Assembly: GCA_018398765.1 (NCBI GenBank) | Contig: JAHBMJ010001302.1 | Span: forward strand, 6,055-30,261 | Origin: Chromera velia | Lineage: Eukaryota > Sar > Chromeraceae | Direction of reading: 5' to 3' | Length of the DNA: 24,207 nucleotides | Part shown: positions 1 through 9,711 of the stretch, piece after piece | Layout: every line of letters starts with the position of its first letter | How positions within the stretch are numbered: position 1 is the first letter of the stretch | The notes under the pieces: model-generated | The model's database searches: none | What the model saw: the letters and a program-made list of their open reading frames with translations, nothing else | What the model was told of the DNA's origin: nothing | Made by a program: the position numbers and the translations under genes

Positions 1-1
1 G

Positions 2-601
2 GGGGGGGGGGGGGGTGGAAGTGGGAGTTATTGGGAGAGGACGAGGCATTTGAGATACTGTGAACATCTTGAGGTGGCGGTTGTTGAGAGGCTGTTGATG
101 CATCAGATCCTGTGGATGAGCCTGATGCTCCCAGAGTCAAAGAAACTTTTCAGAGACTTTCACTTGGCTCAGTCCGAGTCTGCCAGACCTCAGTGTTCTC
201 TCGATTTGGAGGCTGGCTTGTTCACGGTCATGTTCTGCCATGAAGTTATTGAAGAGACTTACCTTTCGAAACCTCCTTCCGCACTTGACTTGGCAGTTGC
301 TCGAGATGCGGCTTCGCAACGGTGTCTGGCGATAGCGCGGAGGTGGAACGAGATTGGGCAGGGGGGGCAGATGAGGTTTGATACTCTGTATGAGAACATG
401 TCGGAGGTGTGGCAGCGTTGGGAGAAGGAGGGGGAGTCTGTAGAGAACGATACGACGACTCTGTTTGCCCGCCAGGGTCCCTGTGCACTCCTCGAGGTTC
501 CTTTGAAGACTGTCGCCTGGGTGGATGTGCGCTTTGGTGAGTTTACAGAGCTGCAGAAGGGGGCACAGACCCTGAGAAGGAGGATGTGCGGTGGGTTTTG
601 A
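2..601 (+). CDS. 5'-truncated exon of an unrecognised protein, probably joined to the downstream 0.7-3.5 kb exon
   Basis: One frame stays open from the first bases to TGA at 599-601. No ATG precedes the coding-looking part (the codon at 50 is TTG) and the frame runs into the window edge, so this is the inside of a gene that begins outside the window. The ~180 residues look like a folded, mainly helical protein with a mixed composition (for example LLMHQILWMS near 90-120 and CALLEVPLKTVAWVDVRF near 484-537). I do not recognise the family. A consensus donor GTGAGT lies at 537-542 and a weaker GTGGGT at 591. Both leave phase 1, which matches possible acceptors ending at 716 (CTCAG) or 863 (TTGCAG after a pyrimidine-rich stretch). 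The downstream long exon is in the same reading phase, so the two are probably one gene. The run of 15 G at the start may be a contig edge. Confidence 0.5.
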   Translation, partial: GGGGGGSGSYWERTRHLRYCEHLEVAVVERLLMHQILWMSLMLPESKKLFRDFHLAQSESARPQCSLDLEAGLFTVMFCHEVIEETYLSKPPSALDLAVARDAASQRCLAIARRWNEIGQGGQMRFDTLYENMSEVWQRWEKEGESVENDTTTLFARQGPCALLEVPLKTVAWVDVRFGEFTELQKGAQTLRRRMCGGF

Positions 602-691
602 GCACGAATTTGAAGAGTCATTGTATGCATGTTTTTTTTTTTTTAACGGATGTGATTCTCTTACTCTAACAAGCGCTGCAACGAGCCTTCT

Positions 692-3505
692 TTGAATGTC
701 CGTTCTGATGCCTCAGGATCGTTAGAGAAAGCAGTCCCTCTGATTTGTTCCTCGATGTATACCAGAAATGAAAGTGTTTGTTCGTGTTTGCCTGCTCCGC
801 TGTTGTCGTCTGCGTCCCCATCCATACAGCAGTCACTTCCACCCCATCCTCCCGTCCTTGCAGCGCACGTCCTCCGGGACGATCACTTCCCAGGGTCTCG
901 GGTTTCTGCGGGAAGCCCAGTGGAGAAGCCAAAGGAAGAGGAGGGTGCGGAAAAGGGCAAAACTGCCCTTCCTTTTCAGCCACCCGTTGACGCATCCCCC
1001 TCTGCATCCTCGTCTGCCCCTGAGAAGGAGCCCTCCCTCTCTGTGCAGCAACAGCAGAAGCAGAAGCCGGCAGACTATCCTACCCCTGTGCTTATCCCCA
1101 TGGATGCCATTGAAAATCGGACTTCCACTTCTTCTTCTTCCTCCAGCGCTGCTGCCCCCCCTGCCCCCAAGGAGTCGAGGAGAGGCATCACAGGGCCCAT
1201 CACTCGACTCGCCAAGAAAGGGAACGAAGGAGAGGGGGAGGGGGACCAAAAGAAAGGGAAAGAGAGAGAGGGAGCCAGCAAGAAGGGACAGGAAGCAGAA
1301 GGAGGCACTGCAGCACCTATCAATAGCAAGAAGACACAAACCGCTTCGTCCTCCAGCACCAAACCCCCCACTGCGGCTGCCCCTGGTGACACCTCGACTT
1401 CCCTATCAATCTCCGCAGGTTCCACCAACATTTCCCTCGCCCTCTCCTCTGCATCTCTTCAGAAGTCCGCAGGAGACACCAAGGAGAAAGAAGGCATTCC
1501 CCCTCTAGCCCTCCCCAGGCCGACTGCCAAATCGAGGGGACTCGGTTTCTTGACGTCAGGCCCAAATGAGCAGCAGACAACACGAGGGAAGGAAGCGCCC
1601 ACCCACACCAGTCCGTCTCCTTCTCTTGACTACACACCGCCCACCCAGCCAAAACTCGACTCGGCCTCCACCACCTCGAAACGCCCCCCTGTGTCTCCAT
1701 CTCCGTCTCCGTCTCTCTCTGCTGCTGCGGAGAAAGGCAGACAGCTTCCCACTCCTGCACGTTCGCCTTCCCCGTCCCAATCGAGTGATACGATCAAGAC
1801 AAGCAACGTGGCCCTGTCTGCGTACATGGAGAAGATCAAAAGAATGACAGAGATCGCCCCCCCCAAGAAGGACCCCAGTCCGACCTTCTCTCCTCAGCAG
1901 GCGACCCACGCAGGCTCACCCTCGTTGTCGTTCCCTTTGGAGAAGCCTGGGGAGACAGCTGCGAGGATTTCTGCCGCGGCGGTTGCATCCCGTGAGGGTG
2001 GGAAGGGGAAGAGTGAAGAATCACCCCTGGTGGCATATTTCCAGACGTTGAAGGAAAAGTTTGGCCTGTCGGTGCAATCGGAGACAGCACACACGTCTCT
2101 GCCTGACGAAAGAGCAAAGGAGACGTTGGAGACAAAGGGGGTGACTGATAAGGTTGTAGAGAAGGGGAAGGGGGGGGATAGAGTTCAAGTGGGGGTGGGG
2201 ATGAAGGGTGAGATTTCGGAGCAAGCGGATTTGGCAGCAGGTGGTGAACGAGGACGTGTGCAGAGGCCAACGCCGCCCCCTCTAGTGACAGATAAGCGAC
2301 ACACCACACCAACTTATCCGACGAGCGTTTTAGGTTCTGCGTCCTCTCTGCCCATTACTGATCAGAACGCCGAGGGGGTCCAATACCCCCCGAAAGAGAA
2401 AGAGAGAGAAGGGGTGTCGGTGGGAGCCACTGTGGCGACAGAGGGGTCTGAGTACGCATCCATGAGGGAGCTGCTAGCAAAGTTCGGTAAGGACCTCTCA
2501 CCCCCGCAGCCTGACTCAACAGCATGGGGGCAACAAATGCACCCCCCTCAGGATGATGTGATTGATTTGGATTCTGGAGGTTCGGTGCCAGATGGGGAGA
2601 GGGGGGGGCACGTTCAGAGTCTAGAGGAGGGGAGGGAGGGGGAGGAGGGAGGTTCGGGCTCTGCTGCCTGGCAGGGGCTGTTTGATTGGGACAGAAAAGC
2701 TGACGGGGATCTGGGAGGATCGGCCTCACCGTTACAGAGGGAGAGTGGGATGGAGGGGTTAGAGAGCGTGTCGCCTTTCGGAGAGGGGTTTCAGACACCT
2801 GAGAAAACAGAAGGGGGGGTGTCAGGGGTGTCAGGGAGAGGTTGGCCGACAGAAGAAGAGATGGGAGAGTCAGCCAGAGAGGGAGGGGATTTATTTGAAG
2901 AGAGAGAGGCTCCGTCAAATTGTGCTGCAGGAATGTCAGAGGAGGATTCAGTGGCACATGAGATCTCACCCCGTGAGAGGGAGATGAGTTATCTGAGAGA
3001 TCCCGTGTCGGGTGGGGACAAGGGGTTGCCCCCCCAGCTTCGGACCCCGCCTCCTCCCTTAGGCTCTGTTGAGGAGGAGGAGGAGGAGCCGCGGGGGTTT
3101 TTGGCCTCTCCGAAAGTGCCGGAAAGGGAGGGGACTCCTCTGTCAGTGTCTGACCTAACCGCTCTGCTTGCTCAGAGGGAGGCGAGGTCGCCTCAGCAGG
3201 AAGAGGAGGGGCGCCGCACTCTTTTCAATCTGACCACTGGCCTGTTGGCTTCCGAATCCGTTCTTCCCCCTTTCAGAGAGGGCTGTCTGGGTCCTATTCC
3301 GGAGACCTCTGTGATCTCTGAACAGGATGATGAGGGCGTTGGTGAGGATGTGGGGGGCTCTGGGTTCCCTGAAGATGAGGGGGACGGGGAGGGTTTGCCC
3401 TTGTGTGGGAATTTGGAAGACTGGGAGTGCCACTCTGATGACGAAGAGGAGGACGTTGAAGAATGGAGAGAGGAGGTGGACTTTGGATGGAAGAGAATGG
3501 CCTGA
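692..3505 (+). CDS. Very long Ser/Pro/Glu-rich, intrinsically disordered protein exon with acidic C-terminus
   Basis: The frame is open from 656 to TGA at 3503-3505, about 937 codons from the TTG at 692. The lack of an early ATG suggests it starts at a splice acceptor (716 or 863) and continues the exon at 2-590. The N-terminal half is rich in Ser, Pro, Thr, Ala and Lys. The C-terminal half is rich in Glu, Gly and Asp and ends in an acidic segment (EDWECHSDDEEEDVEEW, about 3412-3465). No catalytic domain or membrane span is visible. Within the disorder are short amphipathic helical motifs that resemble each other: ALSAYMEKIKRM (~1810), PLVAYFQTLKEKFGLS (~2026), EYASMRELLAKFGKDLS (~2450) and LTALLAQREARS (~3154). 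They could be repeated partner-binding motifs. Long antisense and other-frame ORFs here are by-products of composition. That it is coding is likely from length; the function is unknown. Confidence 0.65.
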   Translation: MNVRSDASGSLEKAVPLICSSMYTRNESVCSCLPAPLLSSASPSIQQSLPPHPPVLAAHVLRDDHFPGSRVSAGSPVEKPKEEEGAEKGKTALPFQPPVDASPSASSSAPEKEPSLSVQQQQKQKPADYPTPVLIPMDAIENRTSTSSSSSSAAAPPAPKESRRGITGPITRLAKKGNEGEGEGDQKKGKEREGASKKGQEAEGGTAAPINSKKTQTASSSSTKPPTAAAPGDTSTSLSISAGSTNISLALSSASLQKSAGDTKEKEGIPPLALPRPTAKSRGLGFLTSGPNEQQTTRGKEAPTHTSPSPSLDYTPPTQPKLDSASTTSKRPPVSPSPSPSLSAAAEKGRQLPTPARSPSPSQSSDTIKTSNVALSAYMEKIKRMTEIAPPKKDPSPTFSPQQATHAGSPSLSFPLEKPGETAARISAAAVASREGGKGKSEESPLVAYFQTLKEKFGLSVQSETAHTSLPDERAKETLETKGVTDKVVEKGKGGDRVQVGVGMKGEISEQADLAAGGERGRVQRPTPPPLVTDKRHTTPTYPTSVLGSASSLPITDQNAEGVQYPPKEKEREGVSVGATVATEGSEYASMRELLAKFGKDLSPPQPDSTAWGQQMHPPQDDVIDLDSGGSVPDGERGGHVQSLEEGREGEEGGSGSAAWQGLFDWDRKADGDLGGSASPLQRESGMEGLESVSPFGEGFQTPEKTEGGVSGVSGRGWPTEEEMGESAREGGDLFEEREAPSNCAAGMSEEDSVAHEISPREREMSYLRDPVSGGDKGLPPQLRTPPPPLGSVEEEEEEPRGFLASPKVPEREGTPLSVSDLTALLAQREARSPQQEEEGRRTLFNLTTGLLASESVLPPFREGCLGPIPETSVISEQDDEGVGEDVGGSGFPEDEGDGEGLPLCGNLEDWECHSDDEEEDVEEWREEVDFGWKRMA

Positions 3506-3646
3506 GGTGGATCGAGGGATAAAGGCAGAGAAGAGAGGAGTCAAAGATTTAGCCAGACGGACTGAGGGAGCCGGGAGAGAGCTGAAGTTGATCGTACAGA
3601 AAATGGTGGGAGAAGATAAAATCATAAGTGAAGTTAGAGTAATTTG

Positions 3647-3652
3647 AATAAA
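3647..3652 (+). promoter_or_regulatory. Candidate polyadenylation signal AATAAA
   Basis: AATAAA lies about 140 bases after the TGA at 3503-3505, in a sequence that becomes AT-rich, and an A-run follows at 3668-3676. The position suits the 3' end of the long disordered-protein gene. The hexamer alone is common in AT-rich DNA. Confidence 0.35.
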
Positions 3653-3982
3653 TTTGAATGGATCTGAAAAAAAAAATCATGGACCAAAATTCTTTAGCGA
3701 AAGGCCAGGTTTAGGTCTATTTTAGATCTAAAATTATTGTTAAAAGAGTATTTTTGCTTTCATCAATCAAGTTTCATGTCCTTACTTTTGCATACGTACT
3801 ACAGTCACTCGATCTGTTCTGTAAAGTATGTACTATATGTGATAAGACATGGGGGGGCATTGACTTAAAGTTTGTTCCTAGCATCTGGCTTATACGTCTT
3901 TCATCTCTTCCTTCTGTCCTGGTTACTGCTCTCGCTGCTAGCTCTCTTTCTCATGCGACCTTATACTTGATGCTCCTCCGTC

Positions 3983-4004
3983 CGAATGCCTTCTTCGGCA
4001 TTTG
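3983..4004 (-). other. Small hairpin just after the retroelement pseudogene stop
   Basis: An 8-base stem with one G/A mismatch (CGAATGCC / GGCATTTG) encloses the loop TTCTTC. It lies a few bases past the minus-strand stop codon of the retroelement fragment at 4016-5065, where some non-LTR elements carry 3' hairpins. The remaining bases 3653-3982 are AT-rich then mixed, with no supportable gene. Confidence 0.25.
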
Positions 4005-4015
4005 CTAAGTACTTC

Positions 4016-5065
<1,050 letters not shown>

Positions 5066-5179
5066 TAATATATGTAGTTTTTATAATAATTGTTTTACAA
5101 TTATGAAATTAACAGACAAATTCTTAGACAACAATTTTAAAAAATAATATTTAACTAAACTGAGCAAACTTAAGTACGA

Positions 5180-5187
5180 GCTTAACT
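5180..5187 (+). repeat. Left copy of 8-bp target-site duplication GCTTAACT
   Basis: GCTTAACT sits immediately before the TAGGG terminus at 5188. The same eight bases follow the other terminus at 7177-7184. An exact 8-bp duplication is the hallmark length of hAT insertions. Confidence 0.7.
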
Positions 5188-5224
5188 TAGGGCTAGTAAA
5201 TGCCGTGGGCGGTAAATACCGTTC

Positions 5225-5327
5225 ACAACGCGGCAAAGCGCAAGATGTCAGGGGCGCTAAAATGGCGCCGCGAAATATATGGCCAGCCCGCCGTGGCCAT
5301 GCCAGGGGGCGCCAGATAATTCCTGAG
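5225..5327 (+). repeat. Left inner inverted arm of the hAT-like element
   Basis: Bases 5225-5256 pair with the reverse complement of 6358-6389 at 28 of 32 positions, and all four differences are transitions. Similarity returns at about 5303-5327 against 6294-6319, around the shared core GGGGCGCCAGATA. The middle of the arm has diverged. Confidence 0.7.
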
Positions 5328-5340
5328 TCGCCCCTAGGAT

Positions 5341-5700
5341 AGGTCACAACTGCTTCCTCTGAGTGCACAGATCGATATCTTCCTAGCACACACGCAGCAG
5401 ACAAGTAGCAGACACTGTGAGCAATAGCCAGCAGGCAAGAATACGTTGGATAGCCATCCTGTTGATTTGACCTTCTGTCCCTTCTGAATCAGAGTGTTGC
5501 TGTCGCCGTCTCATACCTGCAGGTCGCAACTGCATGCTTCTTCTGAGTGTATATATTGATATCTTTCTAGCACACAAACAGCAGCCAAGTAGCAGACACT
5601 GCGTGCAACAGCCCAGCAGAAAGATATCGTGGGATAGCCGTCCTGTTGATTTGATCTTCTGTCCCTTCACAGTATTGCTCTAGGTGTTGCTGTCGCCGTC
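5341..5700 (+). repeat. Tandem duplication of a ~180-bp unit (5341-5520 and 5521-5700)
   Basis: Two head-to-tail copies begin AGGTCACAACTGC (5341) and AGGTCGCAACTGC (5521) and end with GTGTTGCTGTCGCCGTCT (about 5493 and 5683). In between, both carry TCTAGCACACA-like and AAGTAGCAGACACTG blocks. By eye they agree at roughly 80-85% with small indels. The pair ends about 20 bases before the ATG at 5721, so it forms the promoter or 5' leader side of the gene inside the transposon. Confidence 0.75.
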
Positions 5701-5720
5701 TTCAACTTTGCATAAGCCTC

Positions 5721-6282
5721 ATGCCATCAAAATTGGAAGAGGCTATCAAGAGAAAGCGGCAGAGGAATACGGAGAGAAAACAAGAAAACCGGGCACAAAA
5801 TGCTTTGGATCGTGTGGCTATATTGGTGAGTTCACAAACAATTTTTGCCATCGTTGAGTGTTGCGTGCTTGCCTTTCCATATAAATATCATACAACACTG
5901 GACCTTCTCAACAATCTTCTGCTCTCTGTCTTCCATCTATTGTTGCAGGCAGACAAAGGAGAAGCACCTCCCAAGTCTGAACCTAAAGGATCATAACCTG
6001 TGGGAGTCCCTGGTGACCTTAAATATGATTCGGTGAGTTAACTGCTCTTCTGTGAAGTGTTTGCTTTTCTTTTTCTTCGCCGTTTACTGTGAGTTGACAA
6101 TTTTTTCCTTCCGTTCTGCCCCTTTTCCTTCCACTGTGCAGGTAGCTGCTACAAAAAATGAGTTTGCAAAGCGGAACTGGAAATTGTTGGGGCACTCGGA
6201 CGTGGTGAAACCAATGTCTGACTCTTCTTCATCTTCGTCAAGTTCATCAGCCCGGTCCTTTTCTTCCTCTTCGGCTGCATGA
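5721..6282 (+). CDS. Small intron-containing gene inside the hAT-like element, unknown function
   Basis: ATG at 5721 opens a 35-codon first exon (5721-5825) encoding a highly basic helix (EEAIKRKRQRNTERKQENRAQN), followed by a consensus GTGAGT donor at 5826. A pyrimidine-rich stretch ends in the double acceptor TTGCAG/GCAG at 5948 and 5952. The 5952 site keeps the next exon open (KEKHLPSLNLKDHNLWESL) to a GTGAGT donor at 6033; the 5948 site gives an early TAA at 5994-5996. A third exon after GTGCAG at 6141 reads VAATKNEFAKRNWKLLGHSD and ends in a poly-Ser tail with TGA at 6280-6282. Phases of exons 2 and 3 agree only if a weaker donor at 6013 is used; with 6033 the protein stops soon after the junction. 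The basic N-terminus hints at nucleic-acid binding. It is not a transposase. The exact product is uncertain. Confidence 0.4.
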
Positions 6283-6293
6283 CATGCAGCCAG

Positions 6294-6389
6294 CTGAATT
6301 AAATATCTGGCGCCCCTAGAGCGTCTTGCGCGAGACTTTTTCATGGCGATGCCACATCGCCCCTGACGTCTCGCGCTTTACCGCGTTAT
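6294..6389 (-). repeat. Right inner inverted arm of the hAT-like element
   Basis: This is the reverse complement of the arm at 5225-5327, with strongest pairing at 6358-6389 and 6294-6319. The stretch 6390-7157 beyond it is AT-rich, has no ORF of note and repeats the words TCGGCACT and GTGCCGACATTT near 6452 and 7115, perhaps remnants of another insertion. Confidence 0.65.
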
Positions 6390-7176
6390 GTTATCGACAC
6401 TAAATGTATAAATGGCACTGATTGACAACGATATTTATGTTTTAATACAGTGCCGACATTTCCTAGTTTGCCTAGACCAATAGTGTTAATCTTTGACAAA
6501 AGTATACCAAAGTTGCCAAACTAGATGAACTGATCATCAAGAAGCCGCGACAATACCTGTTTGATTTTTTTAACGACTTTGGGGAGGCAATCGCTAGAGA
6601 GGCGACGCCTGTTTAGAACTACTCGTTCTCTATGCTGTTGAAGGACTAAGCATTCTCCGACCATGCCAGGGCAAACAGTTGATCAAGCTGCTCTGCTGGG
6701 ATTTTTATTGACACTTTCTGTTATTTTTCTGTCTAGTTTTCTGTATTACTGAAAAAAGGAGAGATGAATAGATTAAGTATACGATGGATGGATTGTACGA
6801 TGAAAGATGAAAATGGATCAATTAAAAGCTCACGATGAACTTTTTGATCAATCATGATTGTATATTGATACACACATACAGTATGAGACAGACATCTTGA
6901 TCGATCGAGCCGCATTGAAAATTGTATTAAAAAATTAATTCATGCACATGCATGCATGCACATTTAATACCAATTAACTGCATACCTATAAAAAACGCAC
7001 ACGCGCGCAAAAATAAACGCTTTTTGCGCACACGTTTTATGCGTCTAATCCATTGATATCTATATACTGCACACTAAATATCACTTTGGCTACAAAATGC
7101 TGTTTCAAATGCCGATGTCGGCACTAGAGGTGTTGCAAATGTCAACATTCGGCACTGACGGCATTTACTAACCCTA

Positions 7177-7184
7177 GCTTAACT
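7177..7184 (+). repeat. Right copy of 8-bp target-site duplication GCTTAACT
   Basis: An exact match of 5180-5187, directly following the element end CCCTA at 7172-7176. Confidence 0.7.
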
Positions 7185-7240
7185 AGAATGATGATTAAGA
7201 GTTTTGTCATGCATGTTTAAGTACAATCATCTATGAACCA

Positions 7241-7500
7241 GGGCGATATGATATATCGGGATATGATGATATGAGAGGTGATATGAGTCTCATATCCGGT
7301 TCTACATTACTCATATCACGGATATGGGGATATGGAGCGATATGAGTATCTAATATGGGGATATGAGGCGTAATGAGGCGATATGGTCATATCTGATATA
7401 ATTTGATAGTACATATCTCGATGTGTTATATCTTTTCATATCGATATGGTCATATCTGTCTGTATATCTTCATATCTCTGATATGGTATAATTGTATAAC
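7241..7500. repeat. GATATG/CATATC-rich degenerate repeat island (first of three)
   Basis: About a dozen and a half GATATG or CATATC words occur in both orientations, some in palindromes such as GATATGAGTCTCATATC. The phrase CATATCACGGATAT near 7312 recurs near 9560. The opening CAGGGCGATATGATATATCG resembles a transposon terminus, but no matching partner end was identified. Confidence 0.6.
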
Positions 7501-8382
7501 GTATACCCATGTATGGGGTGGCCGTGGTAGATATGGCCGGCCGACCTCCGCCAAGGGCGGCAGGCCCGCGCCGCTACCGCAGACGCGGCCGGCTGTGCCA
7601 CTGTGCATGGGCTTATGCGGAAACTAATTAAAACTTTCCGAGGCCGTGCACTCTTGAAATCCCAATCGCCTGCCAGTGATCTACCTCTATTAATTCTACC
7701 TCCGATCCTGTCTTGTTGCCTGTAGATGCCTGTAGCAGTACCAAGCAGAGTACGGATTGACAAAATGGCACCATTCTGCTTGCTTAGGCTCAGACAGATT
7801 ATGTCTGTAGCAGGATACAGTCTTGTAGCTCCGTTGATACACTTCGACGCGTTTGGCAGTTGTAGCCCAGAACACTTAGGAGGTGCCTCCTAAACAACAT
7901 CTCTTATAACAGTTTTCTCTAGGAGGCCGTAGAATCGATTCCCAACAATTTCTCTCAAGGCCTTTTGTCTGTTGTCATCCTCCAAAGGCAGCGGGATGAG
8001 TCTCTGGTGTGCCTGTTGGTTATGGGAGGGTGAAACGGGTTTGACATCTTGTTATGGAGCTAGGTTGTGGAGAAAAGGCATCTCTGGGTTACTGATCGAC
8101 CTCCAGCTCCCCTGGTAAGTGGTTGTGTCCTGCTGTTTCCCTCAAGGCAGGATTGTATGAATGTTGGGCAGTATTTCTGTGTGCTGGATGCAGGTTTGAG
8201 GCACTCTGGCATTTTTTATCGTCAAGACAGGCCCTCGTAGTGACAAAAAGAAGACTCCTCATCAGTTCCAGAGCGTAAACAGTGAGTGTATCCTCCCCCA
8301 ACTTGACGTTTCTCTTCTTTTTTCTCGCTCCCCATCCACATAAAAGTGAGGCAAATATTTTCCTTAGCGAGACCTTCTTTCC
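7500..8382. other. Intergenic stretch without a supportable gene
   Basis: It opens with a short GC-rich patch (7510-7620, containing GGCCGGCCG and GCGGCCGGC). It then continues as mixed sequence with only short ORFs that have no recognisable motif. A perfect palindrome TTAGGAGG-TG-CCTCCTAA lies at 7876-7893. No RNA gene was found. Confidence 0.4.
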
Positions 8383-8760
8383 GTCCTTCCTTGAAAAGTT
8401 CTTTCCTTCCTTCCTTCCTTCAATCCTTCTTTACGTTTTTTCTTCTTTTTTTCTTTCCTTCCTTCTTTCTCTTTTCTTCTTCCTTTCCTCCTTTCTTCCT
8501 TCCTTCCTTCCTTCCTTCTCTTTTTCCTTCCTTCCTTCCTTCCTTTCGTGCTTCCTTCTTTCCTTCCTTCCTTCCTTCTTTCCTCCCTCCCTCCTTCTCT
8601 CCCTCCATTCCTTCCTTCCATGCTTCCTTCTTTCCTTCCTTTCTTCCTTCCTTCCCTTCTTTCCCTCACTAAGCTTCCTTCCTCTCTCCCTCCCTCCCTT
8701 CCTTCCTTCCTTCCTTCCTTTCTTTCTTTCTTTCTTTCTTTTTTTCTTACTTGCTTTTTT

Positions 8761-8802
<42 letters not shown>

Positions 8803-8826
8803 TGTTGTTTTCTTTCTTTCTTTCTT

Positions 8827-8867
<41 letters not shown>

Positions 8868-8935
8868 TTGTATCTTTGTCTCTCTCTCTCCTCTTCTCTT
8901 TTTCTCTCTCTTTTGCCTGTCTCTGCCTCTGTCGC
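8383..8935 (+). repeat. Long pyrimidine microsatellite: (CCTT)n, (CTTT)n, (CT)n
   Basis: About 550 bases are almost pure C and T on the plus strand, passing from CCTT-type through CTTT to CT dinucleotide repeats. The long Phe/Leu/Ser and Arg/Glu/Lys reading frames here are translated microsatellite, not genes. Such a tract could adopt triplex (H-DNA) structure. Confidence 0.9.
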
Positions 8936-8964
8936 AGCCTGGGGCTTCAATTTGCAGCCTGATT

Positions 8965-9062
8965 GTTGAAGAGATTAAACAAAACACTTTGAAAGAAGTG
9001 AAGAGGTGAAGAGTTTTGGAAGAGATTGAAGAGATTCAAAGTTGAAGAGATTGAAGAGATTC
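8965..9062 (+). repeat. GAAGAGATT-type short tandem repeat
   Basis: The unit GAAGAGATT recurs at least five times between 8966 and 9062, with shortened variants such as GAAGAGGT and GAAGAG, directly after the pyrimidine tract. Confidence 0.7.
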
Positions 9063-9147
9063 ATTATCGCCGTGGGGCTCAGGCTCGAGCTTAGGTTGAC
9101 AGTGAAAGACTCGAAGAGGATTTATTTTGCTTTTCTGGTGGAGATGA

Positions 9148-9352
9148 TATCCCCTTTTCCTTCCTGTCCTTCCGACCGTTCCTTTCTTCCTTTTCCTTCC
9201 TTCCTTTCCCTTCCCTCCCCTTCCTTTCCGCTCCTTCCTTTCTTCATTTCCTTTCCTTTCCTTCCTTTTTCCCCTCCTTCCCCTTCTTCCTCATCATGTT
9301 TTCCTTCCTTTCTCTTCTCCATTTGTTGCCTTTCCTTCTCTTCTTTCCTATA
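9148..9352 (+). repeat. Second pyrimidine tract (CCTTC-rich)
   Basis: About 200 bases are dominated by C and T with repeated CCTTCC words, ending just before the second GATATG island. Confidence 0.8.
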
Positions 9353-9359
9353 CATTAAT

Positions 9360-9584
9360 ATATTCCTGATATGCATCGATATGTAGCGACATGGTATGAT
9401 ATGATAACGTTGATATGTTATATTGGCTCATATCGTATCATATCGTAGCTGATATCTAGCTTGCTATAGAGTATGAAATTAGAATTATATTTCAAATATG
9501 AACAGATATGTCATATCTAATATCCGTGATATGGGATATGAGTGGATATGAAGAGGTCCATATCACGGATATAAGATATATACT
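9360..9584. repeat. GATATG/CATATC-rich island (second of three)
   Basis: Many GATATG and CATATC words occur in both orientations, including CATATCACGGATAT near 9560, which is shared with the first island. It directly abuts the inverted arm at 9585. Confidence 0.6.
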
Positions 9585-9711
9585 GACCAGACTTGATTTG
9601 ATTTGATTTGATTTGAAGCAGAGCTTAACCTCAAATCAAATCTTAGGCCTAAAAAACTTTAATATGATAGGGCTTATTAAATGTACTTCAAATCTGACCC
9701 TTTAATCTCAG

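Larger units (their letters stand above)
5188..7176 (+). mobile_element. hAT-like DNA transposon, about 2.0 kb, non-autonomous
   Basis: The ends are inverted copies: TAGGGCTAGTAAATGCCGT from 5188 and, on the minus strand from 7176, TAGGGTTAGTAAATGCCGT (18 of 19 match). They are flanked by the exact 8-bp duplication GCTTAACT. Ends beginning TAGGG with 8-bp duplications are typical of the hAT superfamily. A subterminal palindrome CGGTAAATACCG near 5211 could be a transposase-binding motif. Longer inner inverted arms (5225-5327 and 6294-6389) enclose a tandem duplication and a small spliced gene. There is no BED finger, no hAT dimerisation domain and no room for a ~600-residue transposase, so the element would need a transposase in trans. 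The right inner arm lies ~790 bases from its terminus while the left lies ~20 bases in, which suggests a later insertion between 6390 and 7157 or a nested origin. Confidence 0.7.

Noticed and set aside
768..1508. 246-codon overlapping frame and several antisense frames inside the giant exon
   Set aside because: The biased C- and G-rich composition leaves alternative frames open; the 692-3505 frame is far longer and has the compositional logic of a disordered protein with an acidic tail.
8282..8987. Long Phe/Leu/Ser (plus) and Arg/Glu/Lys/Gly (minus) reading frames of about 200 codons
   Set aside because: They are translations of CCTT/CTTT/CT microsatellite; a tetranucleotide repeat with no stop keeps every frame open.
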